Shown: one piece after another, positions 18,134-26,890 of the stretch
How positions within the stretch are numbered: position 1 is the stretch's first letter
Layout: every line of letters starts with the position of its first letter
Assembly: GCF_004801885.1 (NCBI RefSeq)
Contig: NZ_SSSM01000004.1
Coordinates: forward strand, 186,001-250,000
Direction: 5' to 3'
Length of the DNA: 64,000 bases
Source: Naasia lichenicola
GTDB taxonomy: Bacteria; Actinomycetota; Actinomycetes; Actinomycetales; Microbacteriaceae
Made by a program: the position numbers and the translations under genes
The notes under the pieces: generated by a model
What the model saw: the letters and a program-made list of their open reading frames with translations, nothing else
The model's database searches: none
Told to the model about the DNA's origin: nothing

Positions 18134-21100
18134 ATGCCCCTTGCCCTGACCACGCGCCTGCGCGCCGTCGCCGTCTCCGCCGTGCTGCTCACGACAGCGG
18201 GCCTGCTGACGGCCATGCCCGCCCAGGCGGACACATCGCCGGTATCCGGCACTCCCGAGACGGTGTCGACCGACCCGCTCCCGACCGTGCAGATCGACGG
18301 CATCGTCTGGTCGCAGGTCATCGTGGGCAACACGGTCTACGTCGGAGGTCAGTTCGCCAACGCACGGCCGGCCGGCAACGCGGTGGGCGTGGGCAACATC
18401 GCCCGCTCGAATCTCCTCGCCTACAACCTCAGCACCGGCGTGCTGATCGCGAGCTTCGCGCCCACCCTGAACGGCCAGGTGAACTCGCTGTCCGCGAGCC
18501 CTGACGGCACCCGCCTCTACGTCGGCGGAACCTTCACCACTGTCAACGGCGTCACGCGCAACCGGGTCGCGGCCTTCACCGTGGCGACCGGTGCCCTGGT
18601 CACGTCGTGGGCGCCCTCCTTCAACAGCGCGGTCGACGTCGTGAAGGCGACCAACAGCACCGTCTACGTCGGCGGCAACTTCACTGCCGTCGGCGGGACC
18701 AGCCGCACGCGTGCCGCCTCGGTGTCGGCGACGACCGGCGCGGTCACCACCTTCGCCCCTGTCGCCGAGGGTGGACGGGTGCGAGGCATCGCGGTCTCGC
18801 CCGACGCCACGAAGGTCGTCCTCGCCGGATCGTTCACGACACTCAACAGCTCGGGCAACCCCGGATACGGCATGGGCGAGGTCACTGCGACGACCGGATC
18901 CTCTCTGGCCTGGGCTGTGAACACCAAGGTCCGCAATGCGGGTGCCAACAGCGCCATCTACAGCCTGACCTCCGACGACACCGCGGTGTACGGGACCGGC
19001 TACACCTTCGGCACCGGGGGCAACCTCGAGGGCGCCTTCCGCGCCGAATGGTCGACAGGAGCCCTGACCTGGGCCGACAGCTGCCTCGGCGACACCTACT
19101 CCCTCGCTCTGACCTCGAGCATCGCCTACGTCGCAGGGCACCATCACGACTGCTCCACCGAAGGCGGCTTCCCGCAGACCAGCCCCGACTGGAGCTACCA
19201 GCGCGGAATGGCATATGCCAAGGTCGGCGCCGGCGCCGTCAGCACAGGGACGAAGTGGGCGGGCGTTGCCGCACCCACAGCCCTCAACTGGTGGCCCGAC
19301 TTCAACACGGGCACCGTCTCGGGCCAGGGCCAAGGGCCGTGGAGCGTAGCGGCGAACGAGCAGTACGTGGTCTACGGCGGCGAGTTCACCAAGGTGAACA
19401 ACGGGGCCCAGCAGGGCCTCGTCCGCTTCGCCGTGAAGTCGATCGCGCCGAACGACGACGGACCCCGCCTCAGCGGGTCGAGCTACCTGCCGACGGCCGT
19501 CTCCTACGCTTCCGGGACCGTCAAGGTCAACTGGCGCGCCAACTACGACCGTGACAACGAGCTGCTCACCTACGAGCTGCTTCGCGACGGCAACACGACC
19601 ACCCCGATCTACACGACCACCGCCAGCTCGAAGAACTGGTATCTGCGCCCCAACCTCACGTTCACGGACACCGGCCTCACCGCAGGCAGCACCCACACCT
19701 ACAAGGTGCGCGTGACCGACCCCTTCGGCAACGTCGCGACCGGCAACAGCGTCTCGGTCACCGCTGCTGCGTCCGGATCGCTGAGCAGCTACGCGACGAC
19801 GATCCTCAACGACTCCCCCACGTCGTACTGGCGGCTCGGAGAGTCGACGACCACCGTCGCCGACCTCGCCGGCACGAACAACGCCGTCGCCACCTCGACG
19901 GTCACCCGCTCGCAGGCAGGCGCTCTCGCCAATGACACCGACACTGCTGCTCGGTTCTCCGGCAGCTCGAGCAGCTACGTCTCCACTCAGACAGCGGTGC
20001 TCCCGCCGAACACCGTGTCGGTCGAGGCCTGGTTCAAGACGACTGCCTCCACCCGCGGCAAGATCGTCGGCTTCGGAAACGTCGCGTCGGGAAGCTCGAC
20101 CAACAACTACGACCGAGACATCACCATCGACTCGTCGGGCCGACTGAGCTTCGGCGTGCGATCCGGAACCGCGACCGTGTCGGTGAGCTCGTCTGCCAGC
20201 GGCTACAACAACGGCGCGTGGCACCATGCAGTCGCCACCGTCGGAAGCGCGGGCATCAAGCTCTACGTCGACGGCGTGCAGGTCGCGAGCCGCACCGACG
20301 CGACCGCCGCATGGTGGACCTACCCCGGCTACTGGCGCATCGGCGGCGACACCGCCTCGGCGGGATCGAGTTACTTCAACGGCACTGTCGACGACGTGGC
20401 CGTGTACAGCTCGGCGCTGACCGCTGCACAGGTCTCCAGCCACTACACCGCGGGGAAGACGGGAACCGGCACGACATCGAACGCCGCTCCGACCGCATCC
20501 TTCACCTCCTCAGCGACCGGCCTCGCGCTGTCGGTCGACGGTTCGGCGTCCAGGGACGCCGACGGGACGATCGCCTCGTACGCCTGGTCGTTCGGCGACG
20601 GATCCACGGCGACGGGAGCGACGGCGTCACACACCTACGCCTCGGCCGGTGCCTACACCGTGATCCTCACGGCGAAGGACGACAAGGGCGCCACAGGAAC
20701 GTCGACGCGCTCGATCTCCGTGAGCACCACGACGACACCCCCCGCGACGGGAACGGTGGCGAACGATGACTTCACCCGAACCGTCTCCGGCGGGCTCGGA
20801 GCTGCGGTCATCGGCGGCGCATGGACGAACAGCAGCTCCACCTCCACCGTCTACTCGGTGGACGGGGCGAGCGGCCGCCTGAGCACTGCGGCAGCCGGCA
20901 AGACCTACGAGTCCTACCTGACCGGAGCCACCAGCTCGTCCGTCGACGTGACGAGCACGGTGGCGTTCAGCGCGGTCCCCGTCGGCGGGAGCGCATTCGC
21001 GTCGGTGATCGCCCGCCGGGTCGGCACAGTCGACTACCGTGCACGAGCCGTCGTCGCTGCGGGTGGAGCGGTGAGCCTGCAGCTCCAGGCGAGCGGCAGC

Positions 21101-21379
21101 ACGCTCACCAGCGTCGCGGTCTCCGGACTCTCGTACGCCGTGGGCGACCGGCTCCAGGTGCGGGTGCAGGCGACGGGCACATCCCCGACCACCCTGCGCG
21201 CGAAGGTCTGGAAGGTGGGAAGCACCGAGCCGGCTGCCTGGCAGCTCACCACCACCGACGCGACTGCCGCCCTTCAGGGGACGGGATACCTCGGACTGGG
21301 CAGCTACGTCGGCAGCGCCGTCACGACGCTTCCGGTCACCGTGTCCTTCGACGACTACCTGGCGACGACGGTCCAGTAG
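18134..21379 (+). CDS. large secreted protein 3 (1081 aa), shortened paralogue
   Basis: A signal peptide (about residues 1-31, ending AQA-DT) precedes the propeller-like domain (about 36-445), Fn3-like (449-546), LamG-like (549-775), a single PKD (782-865) and a single C-terminal module (872-1081). Compared with proteins 1 and 2 it lacks two PKD domains and one module, as expected from in-frame loss or gain of a PKD-module block. ATG 18134 is chosen because the upstream in-frame ATG (18041) precedes the -10. It ends VQ like its two predecessors. Confidence 0.8.
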   Translation: MPLALTTRLRAVAVSAVLLTTAGLLTAMPAQADTSPVSGTPETVSTDPLPTVQIDGIVWSQVIVGNTVYVGGQFANARPAGNAVGVGNIARSNLLAYNLSTGVLIASFAPTLNGQVNSLSASPDGTRLYVGGTFTTVNGVTRNRVAAFTVATGALVTSWAPSFNSAVDVVKATNSTVYVGGNFTAVGGTSRTRAASVSATTGAVTTFAPVAEGGRVRGIAVSPDATKVVLAGSFTTLNSSGNPGYGMGEVTATTGSSLAWAVNTKVRNAGANSAIYSLTSDDTAVYGTGYTFGTGGNLEGAFRAEWSTGALTWADSCLGDTYSLALTSSIAYVAGHHHDCSTEGGFPQTSPDWSYQRGMAYAKVGAGAVSTGTKWAGVAAPTALNWWPDFNTGTVSGQGQGPWSVAANEQYVVYGGEFTKVNNGAQQGLVRFAVKSIAPNDDGPRLSGSSYLPTAVSYASGTVKVNWRANYDRDNELLTYELLRDGNTTTPIYTTTASSKNWYLRPNLTFTDTGLTAGSTHTYKVRVTDPFGNVATGNSVSVTAAASGSLSSYATTILNDSPTSYWRLGESTTTVADLAGTNNAVATSTVTRSQAGALANDTDTAARFSGSSSSYVSTQTAVLPPNTVSVEAWFKTTASTRGKIVGFGNVASGSSTNNYDRDITIDSSGRLSFGVRSGTATVSVSSSASGYNNGAWHHAVATVGSAGIKLYVDGVQVASRTDATAAWWTYPGYWRIGGDTASAGSSYFNGTVDDVAVYSSALTAAQVSSHYTAGKTGTGTTSNAAPTASFTSSATGLALSVDGSASRDADGTIASYAWSFGDGSTATGATASHTYASAGAYTVILTAKDDKGATGTSTRSISVSTTTTPPATGTVANDDFTRTVSGGLGAAVIGGAWTNSSSTSTVYSVDGASGRLSTAAAGKTYESYLTGATSSSVDVTSTVAFSAVPVGGSAFASVIARRVGTVDYRARAVVAAGGAVSLQLQASGSTLTSVAVSGLSYAVGDRLQVRVQATGTSPTTLRAKVWKVGSTEPAAWQLTTTDATAALQGTGYLGLGSYVGSAVTTLPVTVSFDDYLATTVQ

Positions 21380-21393
21380 GCACTGGCGCGCAG

Positions 21394-21450
21394 CGGTCGG
21401 CCCGCTCCCCACAACGGGGAGTGGGCCGACCGTCGTCGCATTCGTAGACT
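21394..21450 (+). promoter_or_regulatory. operator nested in a terminator hairpin, with -10 for the GT2 gene
   Basis: CTCCCC-ACAAC-GGGGAG (21405-21421, centre 21413) is the top of a 17-bp hairpin (21394-21410 with 21416-21432) that should terminate the upstream gene. It also lies 32 bp before TAGACT (21445-21450). One sequence therefore appears to be both terminator and operator. Confidence 0.65.
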
Positions 21451-21521
21451 CGACGGACAGGTATCGCGGCCTGACGTCGGCACGCCGCCTTCGTCGCGTG
21501 AGCCACCGACCCCCGGGAATC

Positions 21522-22463
21522 ATGACTCAAGCGCCCGACAGCAGCCACCCACTGACCGTGGTCGTGGCCGCACTGACCTACAAGCGTCCGCACGACCTCG
21601 ACGAGCTCCTCCCGCAGCTGGTCCGTCAGGCCGAGGCGAGCGCCGACGAGGTGCGCGTCCTCATCGTGGACAACGACCCGGACGCCGGAGCCCGAACGCA
21701 GATCGCCGGCTTCGGGCGCGCGGTGCTCTACCAGCATGCCGCCGAGCCGGGAATCGCGGCGGCCCGCAACGTCGCCCTCGATTCGGCCGGCGACGCGGAC
21801 CTGCTGATCTTCATCGACGACGACGAACGTCCCGTCGACGACTGGCTGGCACTGCTCCTCGACGCCTATCGCCGGTACGGCACCGCCGGCATCGTGGGGC
21901 CGGTCATCTCGTCATTCGAGAGCGCCCCCGAGCCGTGGATCACAGCCGGTCGGTTCTTCGATCGGCGACGGCTCCCAACCGGCACCCCAATCGACATCGC
22001 CGCCACCAATAATCTGCTGCTCGATCTTCGCGTGATCAACCGGCTCGGGCTCCGCTTCGACGTGAGGTTCGGCATCACGGGCGGTTCGGACACCCTGTTC
22101 TCACGGCAGCTGCGCGCGGCAGGCGAGCAGATGACCTGGTGCGACGAGGCGATCGTGACGGACGTCGTGCCGACCTCGCGCTCGACGCGGACCTGGGTGC
22201 TCCAGCGCGCGTACCGCAGCGGCAACTCCTGGATCGCGACATCGCTCGCGATGCACCCCACCCGCATGGGTCGGCTGCGGGTGCGGGTGGACCTCGGCTC
22301 ACGTGGACTCCTGCGAGCTGCTGCCGGCGCCCTGCTCGCCGCGGCGGGCTACGCTTCGCGGCGCGCGCAGTGGCAAGCCCGCGGGCGACGCACACTCGCG
22401 CGTGGACGCGGTCTGCTGGCGGGCGCGCTCGGAACCGTGTACGCGGAGTACAAGCGGTCCTGA
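21522..22463 (+). CDS. family 2 glycosyltransferase
   Basis: The 313-aa cytoplasmic GT-A enzyme opens with LTVVVAALTYKRPHDLDELL and a nucleotide-binding VLIVDNDPDAG. The metal-binding acidic motif LLIFIDDDERPVDDW follows, and a GGSDTLF motif lies further on. Hydrophobic residues near the C-terminus (GLLRAAAGALLAAAGYA) could contact the membrane. ATG 21522 is favoured; an in-frame GTG at 21498 is an alternative. It sits between two large secreted paralogues and has its own operator promoter. It may glycosylate them or join the cluster's polysaccharide synthesis; that link is inference. Confidence 0.8.
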   Translation: MTQAPDSSHPLTVVVAALTYKRPHDLDELLPQLVRQAEASADEVRVLIVDNDPDAGARTQIAGFGRAVLYQHAAEPGIAAARNVALDSAGDADLLIFIDDDERPVDDWLALLLDAYRRYGTAGIVGPVISSFESAPEPWITAGRFFDRRRLPTGTPIDIAATNNLLLDLRVINRLGLRFDVRFGITGGSDTLFSRQLRAAGEQMTWCDEAIVTDVVPTSRSTRTWVLQRAYRSGNSWIATSLAMHPTRMGRLRVRVDLGSRGLLRAAAGALLAAAGYASRRAQWQARGRRTLARGRGLLAGALGTVYAEYKRS

Positions 22464-22545
22464 GCCGTCGTATCGGGCCTCTCGCCATCGCCTGCCGAGG
22501 CACTCGGCGATCGAATCGGCACGCGATCAGGCCTTCCGCATTCGG

Positions 22546-22590
22546 CCCCCGAACGGGGTATGAGCCGCCCGCCGAATTGGAACATAGAAT
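22546..22590 (+). promoter_or_regulatory. C/G operator and -10 for large secreted protein 4
   Basis: CCCC-GAAC-GGGG (22547-22558, centre 22552.5) is 32.5 bp before TAGAAT (22585-22590). A second palindrome, CCCC-TAC-GGGG (22608-22618), lies just downstream of the predicted transcript start and might serve as a repressing second site. Confidence 0.7.
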
Positions 22591-22644
22591 CCAGCCAGCG
22601 TCCTACCCCCCTACGGGGCGCACTCGATTCTCGAAGGCTCACCC

Positions 22645-24921
22645 ATGCCCCTCTCCGCCCGCACCCGCCTGCGCGCGATCGCCCTGCTGACCGCTTGCCT
22701 GGTAGCCGCCGGTCTCGCCGTCGCCCTGCCCGCTCAGGCCGACACGTCCCCCGCCTCCGGCGTCCCCGCGACCGTGTCGAGCGACCCGCTGCCCACCGCA
22801 CAGGTTGACGGCGTGGTCTGGTCGACGGCCATCGCTGGCAGCACTGTCTACGCCGGTGGGGACTTCGACTACGCCCGGCCGGCCGGCGCTGCGCTCGGCT
22901 CCAACCAGTCGCGCCGCTACAACCTGATGGCCTTCAGTCTGAGCACCGGCGTCATGACCAGCTTCGCTCCCAACGTCAACGGAGCCGTCCTGTCGGTGGC
23001 GGTGTCCCCCGACGGATCCACGCTCTACATCGCCGGGTCATTCACCCAGGTCAACGGCTCGACACGCAATCGCGTCGCGGCCTTCAGCACCTCGAACGGC
23101 TCGCTGAAGAGCTGGGCGCCGTCGGTCAATGCGAAAGTCAGCGCGATCAAGGCGACCAACTCCACCGTCTTCATCGGTGGATCGTTCACCTCGGTAGCAG
23201 GGTCGAGCCGGGCTCGGGTCGCCGGTGTCTCCGCATCCAGCGGCGCGGTGACTGGACTGAACGCCAATGTCCAGGGCGGATCCGTTCTGGCCCTCGTCGT
23301 ATCTCCCGACGCCTCGAAGGTCGTCATCGGCGGACACTTCACCTCGATCAACGGGTCGAACAACCCGGGCTACGGCATGGGCGCCATCAACGCGTCCACC
23401 GGCGCAACGATGAGCTGGTCGGTCAACAGCACGATCCGTCAGGCGGGTGACAACCAGGCCATCTACAGCCTGACCTCCGACAGCACGAGCGTCTACGGAA
23501 CGGCCTACATCTACCCGTTCGGCGGCAAGACACTCGAAGGCGCCTTCCGGGCCGAATGGTCCACCGGAAGCCTCACCTGGATCGAGAGCTGCAACGGCGA
23601 CAGCTACTCCGTGGCAGTCAACTCGACGGTCGCCTACATCGCCGGACATCCGCACGACTGCGACACCAACGGCGGCTGGTCCGATCAGAACCCGCGCGTC
23701 TATCAGCGAGCGATGGCCTGGTCCAAGGCCACTGGCAGCTCCCCGAATACGGGAACCTGGAGCGGCGTCGCAGCGCCCACGATGCTGAACTGGTGGCCAG
23801 CCTTCAACACGGGGACCGCCACGGGCCAGAACCAGGGACCGTGGAACATCACGGCGACTGACACCTACGTGGTCTACGCCGGCGAGTTCACGCGAGTGAA
23901 CAGCACCAATCAGCAGGGACTGGTGCGCTTCGCGCCTGCGTCGATCGCACCCAACGACGACGGTCCCCGCGTCAGCGGATCCGACTTCGTGCCGACGCTC
24001 ACGTCGCCGACCGCCGGCCAGGTGCGCGTCGCATGGACATCCAATTACGACCGAGACAACGAGTTCCTCACCTACGAGGTCATCCGCGATGGCGCCACCG
24101 TCTCGTCGACGACCGGCGCTTCCCGGAACTGGTGGCGCCGACCGGCCCTGTCCTTCACGGACACGGGACTCAGCTCCGGTTCTCACATCTACCGACTGCG
24201 CGCGACCGATCCATTCGGCAACAGCGTCACCGGTGACACCGTCTCGATCACCGTCGCCGGCGCAACCGGGGGCGGAGGCGGCGGAGGCACCACCCCCACC
24301 GGTTCCAGCGCGACCGACACATTCAATCGGAGCGCCACGGGGAGCTGGGGCAACGCCACCAGCGGCGGCGCATGGACGTCGAGCTCGGGAACGACGGGCT
24401 ACTACTCGGTCGCCGATCAGGGCAAGCTGACCCTTCCCGCCAGCAAGACGGCCGAGGCCTATCTGACCGGCGTGACGAGCAGCAACGCGAACGTCAGCGC
24501 GCAGGTCAGCTTCAGCGCGGTGCCGCAGGGCAGCAGCGCCTACGCCTCCGTCATCGGCCGCCGGATCGGCACGGATGACTACCGTGCCCGGGCTGTCGTC
24601 GGCAGCGACGGATCGGTGAATCTGCAGCTCCAGCGCAGCGGCAGCACCATCGCCTCGCAGATCGTCGCAGGGCTCTCCGTGAGCGCGAACACCCAGTACC
24701 AGATCCGCCTGCAGGTGACGGGGACCGCCCCCACCACCATCCGCGCGAAGATCTGGCGGGCCGGTACGAGTGAGCCCTCGAGCTGGACGGTGACGACCAC
24801 CGATGCGACGGCGGCGCTGCAGAATGCTGGACACACCGGGCTCGGCGGCTACCTCGGCAGCAGCACTACGAACGGACCGATCGTCATCTCCTTCGACGAC
24901 TTCGCCCTCAGCACCCCCTGA
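22645..24921 (+). CDS. large secreted protein 4 (758 aa), minimal paralogue
   Basis: A signal peptide (about residues 1-33) is followed by the propeller-like domain (about 36-441), an Fn3-like domain (445-538), a Gly/Thr linker (GGGGGGGTT) and one C-terminal module (548-757). Both LamG and PKD are absent, which defines the minimal architecture of the family. GAAGG lies upstream of the ATG. It is separated from the other three by the GT2 gene and has its own promoter. No anchor motif is seen. Confidence 0.8.
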   Translation: MPLSARTRLRAIALLTACLVAAGLAVALPAQADTSPASGVPATVSSDPLPTAQVDGVVWSTAIAGSTVYAGGDFDYARPAGAALGSNQSRRYNLMAFSLSTGVMTSFAPNVNGAVLSVAVSPDGSTLYIAGSFTQVNGSTRNRVAAFSTSNGSLKSWAPSVNAKVSAIKATNSTVFIGGSFTSVAGSSRARVAGVSASSGAVTGLNANVQGGSVLALVVSPDASKVVIGGHFTSINGSNNPGYGMGAINASTGATMSWSVNSTIRQAGDNQAIYSLTSDSTSVYGTAYIYPFGGKTLEGAFRAEWSTGSLTWIESCNGDSYSVAVNSTVAYIAGHPHDCDTNGGWSDQNPRVYQRAMAWSKATGSSPNTGTWSGVAAPTMLNWWPAFNTGTATGQNQGPWNITATDTYVVYAGEFTRVNSTNQQGLVRFAPASIAPNDDGPRVSGSDFVPTLTSPTAGQVRVAWTSNYDRDNEFLTYEVIRDGATVSSTTGASRNWWRRPALSFTDTGLSSGSHIYRLRATDPFGNSVTGDTVSITVAGATGGGGGGGTTPTGSSATDTFNRSATGSWGNATSGGAWTSSSGTTGYYSVADQGKLTLPASKTAEAYLTGVTSSNANVSAQVSFSAVPQGSSAYASVIGRRIGTDDYRARAVVGSDGSVNLQLQRSGSTIASQIVAGLSVSANTQYQIRLQVTGTAPTTIRAKIWRAGTSEPSSWTVTTTDATAALQNAGHTGLGGYLGSSTTNGPIVISFDDFALSTP

Positions 24922-24940
24922 CCCGGGGCTCGGCATGGAG

Positions 24941-24978
24941 CGGCCCCGTCACCCCGTCGAAGCGGTGTGACGGGACCG
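24941..24978. terminator. hairpin between convergent genes
   Basis: A 16-bp stem (24941-24956 with 24963-24978, two mismatches) lies between the + stop at 24921 and the - stop at 25015. Confidence 0.6.
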
Positions 24979-25014
24979 GTCCGTGCCGGAGGGCTCGGCG
25001 CCGACAGCGGCGGA

Positions 25015-26136
25015 TCAGCCGCCGGCCGCCCAGACCGATGCGAACTCGGCGGCATAGCGCGAGGGAGCGTAGCGGTGCAGGTAGGCCTCGCGGGCGTTCC
25101 GACCTCGCTCGAGAGCGTCGTCGCGGCCGACGGAGGAGAGCACCGCAGCGAGCGCCGATACGTCGCGCAGCGGGTAGAGCCAGCCGGTCTCGCCGTCCCC
25201 GACGATGTCGGCGAGGCCGCCGCCGTCGCTGCCGATGACCGGCCGAGACCGGCAGAACGCTTCGATGGCCACGAGGCCGAACGGCTCCGGCTGATCGGAG
25301 GGAACGATCATGACGTCCACGTCATCGAGATAGGGGCGCACGGACGCGACCTCGCCTCCGATGGTGACCGAGCCGCCGATGCCCAGGTCGCGGACCAGTG
25401 CCGGGACATCCACCGCTGCGCCGATGGGCGGCGGTCCGCCCAGGATGGTGAGGTGCCCGGGTTCGCCGGCTGCCCTCCACGCGTTGAGCAGCGTCTCGTG
25501 ACCCTTCCACGCGTTCCATCGACTTGCGACGACGTACCTCAGCGGGCCATCGACCTCCGAGCGATCGACGATGGGCTCGGCCGAATCGGGGACAGCGTTC
25601 GCAATGACCCGCGCGCGCCGGCGGACCGGAGCGCTGAGAGATACGCGCACCGGCTCGGAGATGCAGACCACGTCCGAGACGGAACGCGCCAGCGCCGCCA
25701 GGATCCTGCCCTCGGTGCCCGCCCAGATCTCCTGCGCATGCAGAACGGTGCGCTGGAATCCCGCGAGCCGGGCGACGGGCGCGGCCAGCAGCAGCGCTGA
25801 CGTCGCGACGTACACCATGTCGGGGCGGGCGCGGCGGAGCTGTCCGCGCAGCGCCGCCGCGCGGGACAGCATGCCGATCAGCGGCAGGGGACGCAGATAG
25901 CGGCGCCGAAGCACGGGAAGCGCTCTCACGGTCCAGTCGACGCCGCGCGCAGTGAGCTCCGCGGGCAGGCCATCAGCAAGGAACGGCACGTCGTCTGGCA
26001 GCCAGACCTCCGCCGTCCATCCCTCGGGGAGGGTGTCGATGACGTTCAGCAGCATCCGGTCGGAACCGTAGAGCTCGATCGATGAGTGGAGGAAGACCAC
26101 TCGCCTCCCGGCCCCCACTGCAGCAGGTTCACGCAC
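25015..26136 (-). CDS. family 4 glycosyltransferase
   Basis: The 373-aa GT-B enzyme begins RRVVFLHSSIELYGSDRML, the glycine/serine acceptor-side loop of GT4 proteins. Its C-terminal half carries RPVIGSDGGGLADIVGDGETGWLYP, the usual E-x7-E-type donor-binding region, here starting QPEPFGLVAIEAFCRS. The GTG start overlaps the end of the CDP-alcohol phosphatidyltransferase gene by 8 bp, so it is the last gene of the minus-strand operon starting at 29480. Sugar and acceptor are unknown. Confidence 0.8.
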   Translation of the reverse strand: MREPAAVGAGRRVVFLHSSIELYGSDRMLLNVIDTLPEGWTAEVWLPDDVPFLADGLPAELTARGVDWTVRALPVLRRRYLRPLPLIGMLSRAAALRGQLRRARPDMVYVATSALLLAAPVARLAGFQRTVLHAQEIWAGTEGRILAALARSVSDVVCISEPVRVSLSAPVRRRARVIANAVPDSAEPIVDRSEVDGPLRYVVASRWNAWKGHETLLNAWRAAGEPGHLTILGGPPPIGAAVDVPALVRDLGIGGSVTIGGEVASVRPYLDDVDVMIVPSDQPEPFGLVAIEAFCRSRPVIGSDGGGLADIVGDGETGWLYPLRDVSALAAVLSSVGRDDALERGRNAREAYLHRYAPSRYAAEFASVWAAGG

Positions 26137-26890
26137 TGCCGAGGCGCTTCATCTCGCGGAACCAGCGTCGGAACGCGACAGGGAGCACCAGCACGTTGGC
26201 GAGGGTCAGCAGACCGTAGAGCACCACGAAGGCGGGCATCCAGGCGAACAGCACGAAGCTGAGCAGCAGCAGGCCGTAGTCGAATGGCAGCACAGCCAGC
26301 GAGTACAGGGTGCTGGTGGTGCCCTCTCGCTTGAGGATCATCTTGGACGAGCCTCGGTCGAGCCTACGCAGGAAGTCGCTGAGCACGAGGCCGAAGAACC
26401 GCGCGTTGTCGGCGATCAGGTAGACGAGCGGGATGAGCAGCCAGCCCGGCGCAAGATCGGTGAAGCGGAACCAGGCGATCACTACCGCCACGTGGACCGA
26501 ACTTGTCTTGATCGCGTCCACGACGTGGTCGAGCCACTCCCCCGCAAGTGAGCCGCCGCCGCTGAGGCGAGCCACCTGGCCGTCGGCGGAGTCGAGCGCG
26601 TAGCCGATGCCGAGGAGGAGGGCGACGCCGATTCCGAGCACCGCGCTCGGCGGAATCGTGGCGACCAGCACGAGGCCGGTGAAGGTGAACAGCGCGCTGA
26701 TCGCGGTCACTGTGTTCGGGGCGAGGCCGAGCGACGCGGCGAGTGCCGCGAACACCCGCCCCAGCGGACGGTTGACGAACCGGGAATACGCGGCAGCCCC
26801 CTTCGAGGACTTCTGCGAACCGCGCAGCGTCGTCATGGCCTCGCCGAAGCTGTATCGGCGGGCGGCCGTGCTATCGACCTGCGGGGACAT
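26129..26890 (-). CDS. CDP-alcohol phosphatidyltransferase family protein
   Basis: The 253-aa membrane enzyme has the complete family signature D-x2-DG-x2-AR-x8-G-x3-D-x3-D (DSADGQVAR, then GEWLDHVVD), near residues 95-120. Four to six membrane segments surround it. The family transfers a phosphoalcohol or phosphatidyl group from a CDP-linked donor onto an alcohol acceptor. The start at 26890 overlaps the upstream GT by 20 bp and has AAGGAG six bases ahead. Its placement between two GT4 genes behind a Wzc homologue suggests it builds or modifies a surface polymer or lipid anchor rather than serving bulk phospholipid synthesis. That is inference. Confidence 0.85.
   Translation of the reverse strand: MSPQVDSTAARRYSFGEAMTTLRGSQKSSKGAAAYSRFVNRPLGRVFAALAASLGLAPNTVTAISALFTFTGLVLVATIPPSAVLGIGVALLLGIGYALDSADGQVARLSGGGSLAGEWLDHVVDAIKTSSVHVAVVIAWFRFTDLAPGWLLIPLVYLIADNARFFGLVLSDFLRRLDRGSSKMILKREGTTSTLYSLAVLPFDYGLLLLSFVLFAWMPAFVVLYGLLTLANVLVLPVAFRRWFREMKRLGSA

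Noticed and set aside
22608-22618. Second palindrome before large secreted protein 4 as an independent promoter element
   Set aside because: No -10 lies at the regulon spacing; kept only as a possible downstream repressing site.
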